Part shown: piece by piece, positions 8,927-18,015 of the stretch
Position numbering within the stretch: position 1 is the stretch's first letter
Layout: the number at the start of each line of letters is the position of its first letter
Assembly: GCF_000763295.1 (NCBI RefSeq)
Contig: NZ_JRJE01000031.1
Span: forward strand, 62,001-126,000
Reading direction: 5' to 3'
Length of the DNA: 64,000 nucleotides
Source of the DNA: Thalassospira australica
Lineage (GTDB): Bacteria; Pseudomonadota; Alphaproteobacteria; Rhodospirillales; Thalassospiraceae
The notes under the pieces: model-generated
Databases searched by the model: none
What the model was told of the DNA's origin: nothing
Seen by the model: only the letters and a program-made list of their open reading frames with translations
Position numbers and translations under genes: made by a program

Positions 8927-9439
8927 ATGGAGAATGGGCAGCGACGGGGGCACACATCAACTTCGGCCTCTGGGGAAGTTGCCCATGTCATGCTTGCTGA
9001 TGATCTGCATACGGAGATTTGCGACTTTGCTGCCTTGCAATGGCCCGAGGAAGCCTGTGGCCTGCTTGTTGCTGATCAACTGAACCCAAACCGGATCCTC
9101 CGGGTTGTATTTGCCAAAAACATTTCAGAACACCCACAGACAACGTTCGAAATTGATCCGCAAACCCTGATCAATACCCACCGTTCCGCCCGTGAGAGGG
9201 GCGAGCTGGTCGTGGGGTGTTTTCATTCACATCCCAATGGCAAGGCCCTGCCATCGCCCAAGGATTGCGAACGGGCTGATGAAGACGGGTTTTTGTGGTT
9301 GGTTATCGCAACGGCTCATTCCGGTGCGCTTGCAAGCGGGATGTATCGCGCCATTCACCGCCACCAGGATCAGGAAGAGACACAAGGCGCAGTTGCGCGT
9401 TATTTCCGCAAGTGCAAGCTGGTCAGTGATGCGTCCTGA
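8927..9439 (+). CDS. JAB/MPN (JAMM) metalloprotease-like protein
   Basis: This 170-residue protein carries the complete JAMM zinc motif. E42 lies in PEEACGLL, and HSHPNGKALPSPKD (from H100) provides H100, H102, S110 and D113. In bacteria such proteins cleave C-terminal tails from ubiquitin-like sulfur carriers or act on other isopeptide-like bonds. No ThiS/MoaD-like or E1-like gene lies next to it here, so the substrate is open. The frame is open back to 8837, but that would overlap the previous gene; ATG 8927 is preferred. It converges with an HD-GYP gene, leaving only 3 bases between stop codons. Confidence 0.85.
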   Translation: MENGQRRGHTSTSASGEVAHVMLADDLHTEICDFAALQWPEEACGLLVADQLNPNRILRVVFAKNISEHPQTTFEIDPQTLINTHRSARERGELVVGCFHSHPNGKALPSPKDCERADEDGFLWLVIATAHSGALASGMYRAIHRHQDQEETQGAVARYFRKCKLVSDAS

Positions 9440-9442
9440 CCC

Positions 9443-10543
9443 CTAGGCGCTTTGGCTTTGTGGTGGCGTTGATGGCACATGTGCCTTGGGAACCTGATGC
9501 TTCATCATTGACTCAAGCGCCAGTACAAGAGCCAGTTCAATTTTCCCTTCCTTGCCCATACCCTTGAGAATGGATATCGACTTTTCGGCGCTAAATGGCG
9601 GCTTGTAGGAGCGTTCTTCAAGCAGTGCGCCCATGATATCGCAGATCGTCAGTATGCGGGTTAGGTCGGGGATATCCTGTGCCATTAGGCCATCGGGGTA
9701 GCCACTGCCATCAAGGTATTCATGGTGGTGTTTAACCCCGTGAAGGATATCTGGACTGACATTTCCCTGTTCCATGAGCTTGTTAAAGCCGTCAACGGGA
9801 TGCCTTTTGATGATGGTGAATTCCTCGTCACTGAGTTTTCCCGGTTTATCGAGAATAGCGTCGGAAATCCATACCTTGCCGATGTCATGCAACAGTCCGG
9901 CCTGCGTCAGTTTGGCAATATCTGCTTTGCTCATTCCGGTATGTTGCCCAAATGCACAGGCAATACCGGTAACCAGCAGGATATGCTGAAATGTCGACTG
10001 GTGATAAACTCTGACTGTGCTAAGCCATTCGGCGATTCCAAGATCAGCAATCGAGGTGGCTATATTACTTCCGGCCTCTGCGATCTTGTCGATATCAACA
10101 GGAAGACCATCTTGAAGTCTGTCGAGACTGTTTTGAATGGCGTCTGCGCCGCCCTGAACGGATTTAACGGCCGTTTCCCCATGTATTCCAAGTGTTTCAC
10201 GGCATTCTAGGATGTACTGTGCAACTGCCTTTTCCGTAAGAGGCTTGATGATTGTTTTACGCGCGCCCAGTGCCGTTGCCTGTAATTCATCCTGCAGATC
10301 ATTTTTGCCGATCGCGAAGATTTGTTCGGCACCACGTTGCGATACCTTGCGAAATGCCTGCAGGCGGGAAATCATATCAGGATCACGTAAATCAACATCG
10401 ACCATCAAAAGCATGATGTCGGCAGGGATTGGTTTTTTGGGATCAAGAATCCTGACGGCAAAGCCCATCAATGCCGTCGGAAAACGTCCCGGGCTTTCGC
10501 CATCATACAGGATGTGGATTATGTTGTTCTGGTGTTCTGTCAC
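9443..10543 (-). CDS. HD-GYP domain protein with a degenerate receiver-like N-terminus
   Basis: The C-terminal half (about residues 180-345) is an HD-GYP domain, a phosphodiesterase type that degrades cyclic di-GMP. It has the HD pair in LLHDIGKVWI, the second histidine in RHPVDGF, and HHEYLDGSGYPDGL. All expected metal ligands are therefore present and activity is likely. The first 120 residues look like a response-regulator fold (MLLMVDVDLRDPD ... GARKTIIKPLTEK, with a KP lysine at the end), but the acidic pocket is poorly conserved. It is cytoplasmic, with no membrane segment. No kinase gene adjoins it. Confidence 0.87.
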   Translation of the reverse strand: MTEHQNNIIHILYDGESPGRFPTALMGFAVRILDPKKPIPADIMLLMVDVDLRDPDMISRLQAFRKVSQRGAEQIFAIGKNDLQDELQATALGARKTIIKPLTEKAVAQYILECRETLGIHGETAVKSVQGGADAIQNSLDRLQDGLPVDIDKIAEAGSNIATSIADLGIAEWLSTVRVYHQSTFQHILLVTGIACAFGQHTGMSKADIAKLTQAGLLHDIGKVWISDAILDKPGKLSDEEFTIIKRHPVDGFNKLMEQGNVSPDILHGVKHHHEYLDGSGYPDGLMAQDIPDLTRILTICDIMGALLEERSYKPPFSAEKSISILKGMGKEGKIELALVLALESMMKHQVPKAHVPSTPPQSQSA

Positions 10544-10624
10544 GGTTCACGTCTGTGTTGAAGTGGGGCAGGTCTTGGGCAAAAAAGAGTCGTCTAATTT
10601 ATCAGTTGGTTTAACTTGATCCTG

Positions 10625-11644
10625 TTACAAGGACAGAGATTGGACAATTTGTTCTTTGGTTATAATGCCAACCAAGTTTTCACGCTCGTCAATTACTGAG
10701 ATGTCTTTTCCTGTGGCAAGTATAATCGGAAGAATGTCCTCAAGTCTTGTGTCATCGGATACGACGGGGTGTTCCTGATCGATTATTTTTTGGTTGGCAG
10801 GGTCTTGCATTATGGAACGTGCACGTAAAACACGTGCGCGGTTAACATCGCGGGTGAATGCCTGAACATAATCATCAGCAGGCTTAAGTACGATTTCTTC
10901 CGGTCGACCAACCTGCACAAGCTTGCCGTCTTTCAGGATTGCGATCCGGTCCCCGATCTTTAGGGCCTCGTCCAGATCATGGGTGATGAAGACAATCGTC
11001 TTGTGAAGCTCCGCCTGAAGCTTCATCAGTTCATCCTGCATGTCAGACCGGATCAGCGGATCAAGGGCCGAGAACGCCTCGTCCATCAAAAGAACTTCTG
11101 GATCGGTCGTCAATGCGCGGGCAAGGCCGACGCGCTGCTGCATGCCACCCGATAGCTGATCGGGGAATTTGGTTTCATACCCGGCAAGACCAACCCGCTC
11201 GATCCATTTCGATGCGGCGGCTTCGCGCTCCTTGCGTGCCGTGCCCTGGATTTCCAGTCCATAGGCCACGTTATCCATCACATTGCGATGGGGCAGCAGG
11301 CCAAAGCGTTGAAACACCATGCCAAGCCGCTTGCGGCGAAAGGCATTCAGGGTCTGGATATCCATTGCAAGAATGTCTTCACCGCCAAACGAAATGCTGC
11401 CTGCGGTCGGATCGATCAGGCGATTAAGGTGTCGGATCAGGGTTGACTTCCCCGATCCCGAAAGCCCCATAACCACAAAGGTTTCACCCTGTTCAATCGA
11501 CAGGGATACATCATGCAGGCCGACCGTGTTTCCGGTTTTGGCCAGGATTTCATCCTTGTCCGCGCCACCCTTTGCCAGTTCAAGTGCAGACTTTGGATCG
11601 GGGCCGAAGATTTTGAAAATATTGCGGATTTCGATATAGCTCAT
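10625..11644 (-). CDS. proV: Glycine betaine/proline ABC transporter ATP-binding protein (ProV type)
   Basis: This ATPase powers uptake of quaternary-amine osmoprotectants. It has the ProV-specific N-terminal extension (KIFGPDPKSALELAKGGADK), a Walker A motif (GLSGSGKST), the signature LSGGMQQRVGLARAL, and a Walker B (VLLMDEAFSALD) with the EAFSALDP variant typical of the family. A single CBS-like segment closes the protein (SVIDERENLVGIITKEQIV); CBS modules sense ionic strength in related OpuA systems. ATG 11644 overlaps the proW stop codon (TGATG), indicating translational coupling. The GTG at 11647 is a possible alternative start. Confidence 0.93.
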   Translation of the reverse strand: MSYIEIRNIFKIFGPDPKSALELAKGGADKDEILAKTGNTVGLHDVSLSIEQGETFVVMGLSGSGKSTLIRHLNRLIDPTAGSISFGGEDILAMDIQTLNAFRRKRLGMVFQRFGLLPHRNVMDNVAYGLEIQGTARKEREAAASKWIERVGLAGYETKFPDQLSGGMQQRVGLARALTTDPEVLLMDEAFSALDPLIRSDMQDELMKLQAELHKTIVFITHDLDEALKIGDRIAILKDGKLVQVGRPEEIVLKPADDYVQAFTRDVNRARVLRARSIMQDPANQKIIDQEHPVVSDDTRLEDILPIILATGKDISVIDERENLVGIITKEQIVQSLSL

Positions 11645-12507
11645 CACGCGTCCTCCGCATGGGGCTTGCGCTGGGATCGCTTGCCATAGGCCTGACCGAT
11701 CCGGTCAAACACCACAGCCAAAAGGACAATCGCAATGCCGGCTTCCATGCCAGCCCCAACGTCCAGACGTTGAATGCCCATCAGGACCTGCTCACCAAGC
11801 CCGCGCGCGCCAATCATGGAGGCAATCACCACCATCGAGATTGACATCATCGTCGTCTGGTTGATCCCGGCCATGATGTTGGGAAGCGCCAGTGGCAACT
11901 GCACGCCAAACAGGATTTGCTTGCGGCTGGCCCCAAACGACCGCGATGCCTCAAGCACTTCCTGATCAACAAGCCGGATGCCAAGATCGGTCAATCGCAT
12001 AACGGGCGGGGCGGCATAAATCACCGTGGCCAAGATTGCCGGAACCTTGCCCAAGCCAAACAGCATCAGGGCAGGGATCAGATAGACGAAACTTGGCATG
12101 GTCTGCATGGTATCAAGGATCGGCAACATGATGGCCCGCAGGCGATTGGACATCGCCATGGCAATGCCGACCGGAATGCCGATCAGAACCGAAAGCGATG
12201 TGGCAACAATCATCAGGGCCAAGGTCTGCATCGCCTTGTCCCACAGGCCCAGCGTGCCAATGATAAACATCGCCACGACCAGCCCGACCACAAGCTTCCA
12301 GTTCTTGCTGGCATGCCAGGTGATGGCTGCAATGGCGATCAGGACCACCCACCAGGGTGCACCACGCAAAACCTGCTCCAGCGCGACCAGAACCGTCAGC
12401 AAACTGTCGGCAAAGGCCTCAAACGCCGCGCCATAATTGATCACCAGCCAATCAACAAACTGATTGACCCACTTGCCCAAAGGCACATTCAACTGTTCTG
12501 GAAACAT
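11644..12507 (-). CDS. proW: Glycine betaine/proline ABC transporter permease (ProW type)
   Basis: This 287-residue inner-membrane permease has about six hydrophobic helices. The coupling loop reads EASRSFGASRKQILFGVQLPLALPNIMAGINQ, the EAA motif that contacts the ATPase. A short amphipathic N-terminus (LGKWVNQFVDWLV) precedes the first helix, as in ProW and OpuAB. It is the first gene of a proW-proV pair. The matching binding protein gene (13169-14203) lies upstream on the same strand, but an opposite-strand gene separates it. Confidence 0.93.
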   Translation of the reverse strand: MFPEQLNVPLGKWVNQFVDWLVINYGAAFEAFADSLLTVLVALEQVLRGAPWWVVLIAIAAITWHASKNWKLVVGLVVAMFIIGTLGLWDKAMQTLALMIVATSLSVLIGIPVGIAMAMSNRLRAIMLPILDTMQTMPSFVYLIPALMLFGLGKVPAILATVIYAAPPVMRLTDLGIRLVDQEVLEASRSFGASRKQILFGVQLPLALPNIMAGINQTTMMSISMVVIASMIGARGLGEQVLMGIQRLDVGAGMEAGIAIVLLAVVFDRIGQAYGKRSQRKPHAEDA

Positions 12508-12675
12508 GGCGCGATTGGCCCGATCTGCTCAAAAAATCAATGAGCGTAACAGCCTAACAAGATCACTTCCCGCGCGCGACCGTTAATCGCACATGATCCG
12601 ACCCATTTGGATTCTAATCTGAAGGGCAGGGGACATCGTATTGAAAATTGAAACGCTACCGTTTGCGAGGGTTCG

Positions 12676-13047
12676 ATGATCACGGTGTTCTATGATGGAA
12701 AATGCGGACTATGTTCGCGCGAAATCAATCATTACAGAAAGATCGCATCTGAAGGCATCTTTGACTGGCGGGATGTGACAGAACACGCAAATGACCTTGA
12801 AAAACAGGGCGTATCCGTTGCTGATGGGCTGCAGCAATTGCATGCCAAAGATGCCAGTGGTCAGCTGCATGTCGGCGTTGATGCCTTCATTTTAATATGG
12901 CGTCAACTTAGGCGATGGCGCCTTCTGGGTGCCATCGTCGCATTGCCCATCATCCACCAGATCGCACATGTTGTGTATCGGGCATTTGGGAAGTGGCGTT
13001 TTAAGCGTCTTACCCATTGCCAGCTTGCGTCAACGCGTGGAGCATAG
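12676..13047 (+). CDS. DCC-family thiol-disulfide oxidoreductase-like protein (DUF393)
   Basis: This 123-residue protein starts with YDGKCGLCSREI, the DxxCxxC motif that names the DCC family, followed by the family's downstream pattern (W-R-D, then a GVDAF segment). A redox role is presumed from the CxxC pair; no substrate is known. The C-terminal third is hydrophobic with basic residues (WRLLGAIVALPIIHQIAHVVY), consistent with membrane association. It lies alone on the plus strand between proW and proX, both on the minus strand, and ends in its own terminator. The neighbourhood gives no functional hint. Confidence 0.85.
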   Translation: MITVFYDGKCGLCSREINHYRKIASEGIFDWRDVTEHANDLEKQGVSVADGLQQLHAKDASGQLHVGVDAFILIWRQLRRWRLLGAIVALPIIHQIAHVVYRAFGKWRFKRLTHCQLASTRGA

Positions 13048-13116
13048 CAGGACGCTTGAGATTGAACGATAGGTTGGGCTGGTTGCTATCGAAGTTGTAT
13101 CCTAGACTAAAAGAAC

Positions 13117-13146
13117 ACCCCGCAAGATACCTCCTGCGGGGTTTTT
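13117..13146 (+). terminator. Terminator between the DCC gene and proX
   Basis: ACCCCGCA (13117-13124) pairs with TGCGGGGT (13135-13142) around a 10-base loop, followed by T's. It lies between two converging genes and can serve the plus strand well; the minus-strand A/T run is weaker. Confidence 0.85.
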
Positions 13147-13168
13147 GCATTAGATTGTCGTGTCGAGG

Positions 13169-14203
13169 TTACAGCGCGCTTTCAACCCGTGCGGCGACCT
13201 CATCCGATACCCAGGATTTCCAGATGCCCGGCTTTTGCTTGAGGAAATGCATAGCGGCCCCGTCGGGCTTTTCGTTGTTTTCCTGCATGTAGGCCAGCAT
13301 TTCCGAAACCAATGCGTTACTGGTTTCATAATTGGTCAGGAAGGTGATCAGGGTTGGTGCGGCGGCTTTAAACTCGTTATTCACACCAATCGTGATCGTA
13401 CTTTGTGGGTAGGCGGTTGCCTTGGTCGGGTTTTCATCGGTTTTAAGCGCATCAAAGATCGTCTTGTCATAGGCGGGTTCTTCAAGACGCGTGCTGTCGT
13501 AAAGACCCATCACCCATGTCGGACCCCAATAGTAATAAAGGGCCGGTTTTCCGCGTTTATGCGCCGATGCGATGGCAGCCGAAAGGGCCGCACCGGTGCC
13601 GGGGCGGAAGTTGGTGAAGCTGTCATCAAGCCCATAGGCGCCAAGTTTAGCCGAATTAACCTTTTCGCAGACCCAACCTGACGGGCAGTTATAGAAGCGG
13701 CCCTTGCCGGGTTCTTCCGGGTCTTCGAATAGTTCGGTATATTTTGCCAGATCATCCACCGATTTCAGATCAGGCGCCATCGGTTCGATCCCGCGATCTG
13801 CATCGCCTTCGATAACAAAGCTTGGCACGAACCAGCCTTCGACAGCGTCATCAAAGTTAACCCCGATCTGGCTGACATTGCCGGCCTCTTCGGCCTTGGT
13901 CCAGGCTTCGGCAACATTGTCGCGCCAGATTTCCATCACGACATCGATGTCACCCTTGCCAGTGCCGGTCAGAAGCGGAATGACATCACCGGGCAGGGCA
14001 TCGGTTTGACAGCCATAACCCTTTTCAATGATGAAACGCGCTACTGCGTTATGGAAAAGTGCGCTGTCGTAATTGAGCCCGGCAAACATCACCGGACGAT
14101 CAATCTCGCAGGATGCGTCTTGCGCGTTTGCACTTGACGGAATTTGGGTAAATGCGAGGCCAGCGGCCATCAGCATTGCGGCTCCGGTAGGCAGGGTTTT
14201 CAT
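13169..14203 (-). CDS. proX: Glycine betaine/proline-type ABC substrate-binding protein
   Basis: This 344-residue periplasmic binding protein of the OpuAC/ProX family has a signal peptide (MKTLPTGAAMLMAAGLAF, cleaved near ANA-QD). The mature part has typical family features: GDIDVVMEIWRDN, a cluster of aromatic residues (ALYYYWGPTWVMGLYD) expected to cage a quaternary amine, and a single disulfide-like cysteine pair (YNCPSGWVCEK). The ligand is probably glycine betaine or a related osmolyte, though the aromatic cage does not identify it exactly. It is oriented with proW and proV but has its own upstream region of 366 bases. Confidence 0.9.
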   Translation of the reverse strand: MKTLPTGAAMLMAAGLAFTQIPSSANAQDASCEIDRPVMFAGLNYDSALFHNAVARFIIEKGYGCQTDALPGDVIPLLTGTGKGDIDVVMEIWRDNVAEAWTKAEEAGNVSQIGVNFDDAVEGWFVPSFVIEGDADRGIEPMAPDLKSVDDLAKYTELFEDPEEPGKGRFYNCPSGWVCEKVNSAKLGAYGLDDSFTNFRPGTGAALSAAIASAHKRGKPALYYYWGPTWVMGLYDSTRLEEPAYDKTIFDALKTDENPTKATAYPQSTITIGVNNEFKAAAPTLITFLTNYETSNALVSEMLAYMQENNEKPDGAAMHFLKQKPGIWKSWVSDEVAARVESAL

Positions 14204-14569
14204 CCTTCTGTCCCTTCGTTGTTGCGGTCCGGAATCGCATCAAATGCATGGTCTTTGCAGCAAGTGCCGCAACGGTTCGGATCAGACTTGATCCTTTGGT
14301 GAACATGACCGTGCCCCTGATACAGGTGCGCCAATTCTAGACATGGCAGTTGAATGGGCGCAACCCCGGGTATGGATTATAACGGCGACGTGATGTCGTT
14401 TGGATGCTGCTATAATTGCAGAATGCTCCTGACAGGGCTGGCAGGAGATGTCAGGTAATGTGATTTGAAGGTGCCCTATAAGACGCTGCCAATCCGTTCG
14501 TGAATTTGTCGGTACTTGGCGTTATGTTGGGCAAACAAAACATTGGGCAACGCAAAACCGGGGGCCGCC
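14204..14569 (+). other. 366-base gap between divergent proX and exonuclease genes
   Basis: This stretch holds no convincing ORF. A perfect palindrome, GGATCA-GACT-TGATCC (14279-14294), lies 76-91 bases upstream of the proX start codon and could be an operator for osmotic regulation. A consensus -10 hexamer TATAAT sits at 14411-14416 on the plus strand without a good -35 at proper spacing; it may serve the exonuclease gene. No riboswitch or small-RNA structure is recognised. Confidence 0.4.
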
Positions 14570-15403
14570 ATGATGCATTCCAGTCTGTTCGTTTTTGATA
14601 TCGAAACCGTGCCCGATATTGATGTCTTGCCGCAATTGACCGATGAAACCGCGCCTGATCCGGAAACCGGGCGCAAGATGCTTGAAGACTATCATCTTGA
14701 AATCACCAATGGCCGTAATGGGTTCCCGCGCCAACCATTTCACAAGGTTGTGGCGATCAGTTTCCTGCGCGCCACCATTCAGCGTGACGGTGATCTTGAA
14801 ATGTATGAGATTGATGAACTGCGATCGGGTGGTGAGCTGTCATCCGATGAGAAGGACCTTGTGAATGGCTTCTTTGCCTATTGCGGTAAGCTTTATCCAA
14901 GACTGGTTAGTTTCAATGGACGTGGTTTTGATCTGCCGGTTCTGAAATACCGCGCGATGAAGCACGGGGTTTCGGCCCGCTGGCTGCATCAGGCCTCCAA
15001 CAAATGGGAAAACTACACCGCGCGCTATGCACCGCATTGGCACTGTGATCTGGCGGAAGTCCTGTCTGACTACGGCGCATCGGCCCGGACCAAGATGAAC
15101 GAGGTCTGTGCGGCCCTTGATCTGCCGGGTAAGACCGGGGTCGATGGCAGCAAGGTTTCCGACATGTATGACAATGGCGAGATTGACGGCATTCGCCGCT
15201 ATTGCGAGACAGATGTTCTGAATACCTATTTGCTGTATTTGCGCCATGCGCTTCATACCGGATTGACCGATCACGATAGCTATAACCATGCGATCAACCT
15301 GACGGTCGGCTGGCTGGAAGAACGGGCAGCCGACATTCCGGCTTATCAGGAATTTCTGGATGCCTGGCGGGTTTCCAGTGACGGGTCGTTTAACGTGCTT
15401 TGA
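14570..15403 (+). CDS. Predicted 3'-5' exonuclease (DEDDy, PolB-like)
   Basis: This 277-residue stand-alone exonuclease resembles the proofreading domain of family B DNA polymerases. Exo I is FDIETVPD (D10, E12), Exo II is VSFNGRGFDLPVL, and Exo III is YCETDVLNTYLLYLR, the YxxxD form. All four acidic residues are present, so it should be active on DNA or RNA 3' ends with two metal ions. No polymerase domain follows. ATG 14570 gives a start immediately before the conserved first strand; the frame is open back to 14516. It is monocistronic as far as can be seen. Biological role unknown. Confidence 0.85.
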   Translation: MMHSSLFVFDIETVPDIDVLPQLTDETAPDPETGRKMLEDYHLEITNGRNGFPRQPFHKVVAISFLRATIQRDGDLEMYEIDELRSGGELSSDEKDLVNGFFAYCGKLYPRLVSFNGRGFDLPVLKYRAMKHGVSARWLHQASNKWENYTARYAPHWHCDLAEVLSDYGASARTKMNEVCAALDLPGKTGVDGSKVSDMYDNGEIDGIRRYCETDVLNTYLLYLRHALHTGLTDHDSYNHAINLTVGWLEERAADIPAYQEFLDAWRVSSDGSFNVL

Positions 15404-15492
15404 GCGCGGAAGCATTGGGGTGAAACGACAACTACATAAGTGAAGTTGATCACACTTTCCGACTTGTTTTGGTGAATCCTTATTGAATTAAA

Positions 15493-15536
15493 TGCGAGTT
15501 GATCTTAATTGCATGGGTAGATGCAACTGAGTTGCA
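15493..15536 (+). promoter_or_regulatory. Possible iron-responsive operator region
   Basis: Two palindromic elements precede the first iron-binding protein gene. TGCGAGTTGATCTTAATTGCA (15493-15513, shown in part by its TGC...GCA ends) is an imperfect palindrome of Fur/Mur-box size, and TGCAACT-G-AGTTGCA (15522-15536) is a perfect one. They end 47 bases before ATG 15584. Assignment to a particular regulator (Fur, Mur or Irr) is not possible by eye. Confidence 0.4.
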
Positions 15537-15583
15537 CAGTCATGAGCATTAAACGCATTTAAAGTTCAACAGGGATCGTTCAA

Positions 15584-16600
15584 ATGGATATCAAAAAACT
15601 TGTCGGTGGTGCTGTGTTTGGCGCGACGGCATTCGCCGCAACCGCTGCCAGCGCGCAAGAAGTGAATGTCTATTCACTGCGTCAGGCTTTTCTGGTCGAA
15701 CCACTGTTTGAAAAATTCACTGCCGAAACCGGGATCGACGTCAATGTGATCTTTGCGGAAAAAGGCTTGGTGGAACGTATCAAGCAGGAAGGGGCCAACA
15801 GCCCGGCCGACATTTTGATGACCGTGGATATCAGCCGCATTCAGCAGGCCGTCGATGCCGGTGTGACCGAAGCCGTTTCCAACGGTACCCTTGCTGAAAA
15901 TATCCCATCCCATCTGCGCGATCCCGAAGGGCACTGGTTTGCCCTGACCCAGCGTGGTCGTGCGATTTATGCTTCCAAGGACCGTGTGGCAGAAGGCGAG
16001 ATCACGTCATATGAAGACCTTGCCGACCCGAAATGGGAAGGCCGCATTTGCACCCGCTCGGGTACGCATGTTTATAACGTCGCTCTTTTTGCCTCGATGA
16101 TTTCCGTTCATGGTGAAGAAAAAGCCAAGGAATGGCTCCAGGGTCTTAAGAACAACCTCGCACGCAAGCCGCAGGGCAATGATCGCGCACAGGTTAAGGC
16201 GATCAAGGAAGGCGTTTGCGATCTGTCGATCGGTAACACCTACTATTATGGCAAGATGCTCGATAATCCGGACCAGCGCGCTTGGGCCGACGCTGTGAAC
16301 CTTGTTTTCCCGAACCAGGATGGCCGTGGCATGTCGATGAATATTTCGGGCATGAGCCTGATTGCCGATGCGCCGAATCGTGACAATGCCATCAAGCTGA
16401 TGGAATTCCTGACCAGCGACGAAGCCCAAAGCATCTATGCCGATGTGAATTATGAATATCCGGTCAAGCCGGGTGTTGAGTTCGCCGAAAACATCAAGGC
16501 TTGGGGCACGTTCAAGGCCGATAATCTCTCGCTGGCGGAAATTGCACGGCTTAGCCCGGATGCAATCAAGATGGTCGATGAGATTGGTTATAATGAGTAA
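15584..16600 (+). CDS. Ferric iron ABC transporter substrate-binding protein (FbpA/FutA type), copy 1
   Basis: This 338-residue periplasmic protein binds Fe(III) for ABC import. A signal peptide ends near ASA-QE, and the mature protein begins VNVYSLRQ. The paired tyrosines that ligate ferric iron in this family lie in GNTYYYGKMLD, and VNYEYPVKPGV near the end is another family hallmark. A second, clearly paralogous gene follows 250 bases downstream (16851-17876). A strong terminator after this gene suggests it is transcribed largely alone. Palindromes upstream suggest metal-dependent control. No ATPase gene lies close by. Confidence 0.92.
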   Translation: MDIKKLVGGAVFGATAFAATAASAQEVNVYSLRQAFLVEPLFEKFTAETGIDVNVIFAEKGLVERIKQEGANSPADILMTVDISRIQQAVDAGVTEAVSNGTLAENIPSHLRDPEGHWFALTQRGRAIYASKDRVAEGEITSYEDLADPKWEGRICTRSGTHVYNVALFASMISVHGEEKAKEWLQGLKNNLARKPQGNDRAQVKAIKEGVCDLSIGNTYYYGKMLDNPDQRAWADAVNLVFPNQDGRGMSMNISGMSLIADAPNRDNAIKLMEFLTSDEAQSIYADVNYEYPVKPGVEFAENIKAWGTFKADNLSLAEIARLSPDAIKMVDEIGYNE

Positions 16601-16631
16601 CCAAACGCTCTAACATCACGTGGACTTTTCG

Positions 16632-16659
16632 AAGGGATGGCAATGCGCCATCCCTTTTT
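16632..16659 (+). terminator. Intrinsic terminator after iron-binding protein copy 1
   Basis: A 10-bp stem (16632-16641 with 16647-16656), 5-base loop and T-run to 16659 lie 31 bases after the stop codon. It should uncouple copy 1 from copy 2. Confidence 0.92.
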
Positions 16660-16786
16660 CGTTGTGGCGGTGGGGATGTCACATCCACAAAAACACGGAC
16701 TTACTGTCACATCATCGCGAGAATGAGGACTATAAGTGGTTTTCTGGCTTGCAATCCAAGCGCAGAGACCTTTAATTTCCCCAATG

Positions 16787-16811
16787 GCAAATACAAATCA
16801 TTCCTAATTGC
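16787..16811 (+). promoter_or_regulatory. Possible Fur-type box before iron-binding protein copy 2
   Basis: An A/T-rich, imperfectly palindromic segment runs from GCAAAT to AATTGC (16787-16811), 40 bases upstream of ATG 16851. It shares the AATTGC end with the element before copy 1. This is weak evidence for common regulation. Confidence 0.25.
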
Positions 16812-16850
16812 TGTGCTACCACACAGTTAATTTTTACCAATGGGGTATTC

Positions 16851-17876
16851 ATGGTTTCTCTGCGCAAAACAGTCTTCGGTGTTGTTGTCGCGGCGATCGG
16901 GCTTTCGGCCCTAACGTCTGCGCAGGCTGCAGAGGAGGTCAATGTCTACTCGCTGCGCCAGTCTTATCTGATCGAACCGATGTTCAAGCGCTTTACCGAG
17001 GAAACCGGCATTCGCGTCAATACGCTGTTCTCACAAAATGGTTTGGTAGAACGCATAAAGCACGAAGGCCGCAATACCCCTGCGGACCTTCTGCTTACCG
17101 TCGATATCGGGCGTATTCAGGATGCGGTGGATGCTGATATTGCCCAGCCGATCGAAAGTGCTGTTCTTGAGGCCAATATCCCGGCCCAATTCCGTGATGA
17201 GAACAAGCTTTGGGTTGGTATGACCACGCGTGCGCGTGTGCTTTATACGTCGTTTGATCGTGTCGCGCCGGACGCGATTACGACCTATGAAAGTTTGGCA
17301 GACCCAAAGTGGGAAGGGCGCATTTGTGTCCGTTCGGCCATGCATGTTTATAACATTGCATTGATTGCCTCGATGATTGCCCATCATGGTGAAGAATACA
17401 CCAAAACATGGCTGACAGCTGTGAAAGACAATCTTGCGCGCAAACCGCAAGGCGGGGATACCGATCAGATCGAAGCGGTGTCACAGGGCGTGTGTGATGT
17501 TGCGATTGGCAATTCCTACTATTACGGCAAAATGCTTGATGACCCGAATAAGGCCCCCGCAGCCAAGCAGGTGCGCATTGTCTTTCCCAATCAGGGCGAC
17601 CGTGGCACACATGTTAATATTTCCGGTGTGGCGCTGATGAAGCATGCACCAAATAAAGCCAACGCGATCAAATTGATCGAGTTCCTGTCAGGGGATGAAG
17701 CGCAGCATATGTATGCTGACATCAATTTCGAATATCCTGTCAAACCCGGAGTTGCCTGGTCTGATCGGGTGCGGTCCTGGGGCCGGTTCACCCATGATGA
17801 ATTGGCCCTCAACGTTGTTGCGGCCAATCGTGTTGCTGCAATTCGTCTGATTGATGAAGTCGGATTTAACGAATAG
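16851..17876 (+). CDS. Ferric iron ABC transporter substrate-binding protein (FbpA/FutA type), copy 2
   Basis: This 341-residue protein is a clear paralogue of copy 1 upstream, with the same domain plan. A signal peptide is cleaved near AQA-AE; then come VNVYSLRQSYLIEP, the iron-ligating tyrosines in GNSYYYGKMLDDP, and NFEYPVKPGV. The N-terminal Fe-site region differs in several positions, so affinity or chelate preference may differ. It lacks a terminator before the downstream permease gene at 18016, so copy 2, rather than copy 1, may be co-transcribed with the permease. Confidence 0.92.
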   Translation: MVSLRKTVFGVVVAAIGLSALTSAQAAEEVNVYSLRQSYLIEPMFKRFTEETGIRVNTLFSQNGLVERIKHEGRNTPADLLLTVDIGRIQDAVDADIAQPIESAVLEANIPAQFRDENKLWVGMTTRARVLYTSFDRVAPDAITTYESLADPKWEGRICVRSAMHVYNIALIASMIAHHGEEYTKTWLTAVKDNLARKPQGGDTDQIEAVSQGVCDVAIGNSYYYGKMLDDPNKAPAAKQVRIVFPNQGDRGTHVNISGVALMKHAPNKANAIKLIEFLSGDEAQHMYADINFEYPVKPGVAWSDRVRSWGRFTHDELALNVVAANRVAAIRLIDEVGFNE

Positions 17877-18015
17877 GGGCTTTGGCCGGGATTGCTGGGC
17901 TATTGGGGAAACTAGAGCATGAATATTTGCCTTTGACCGTTATTGCAGGCTATCAGGACCATGCAAGACGCCTTCTTGACGACGTGGGCTTCGACGACTG
18001 AAAACGGATACCAGC

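Noticed and set aside
14411..14416. TATAAT as a full promoter for the exonuclease gene
   Set aside because: The hexamer is perfect but no good -35 lies at 16-18 bases; kept only as a note in the gap description.
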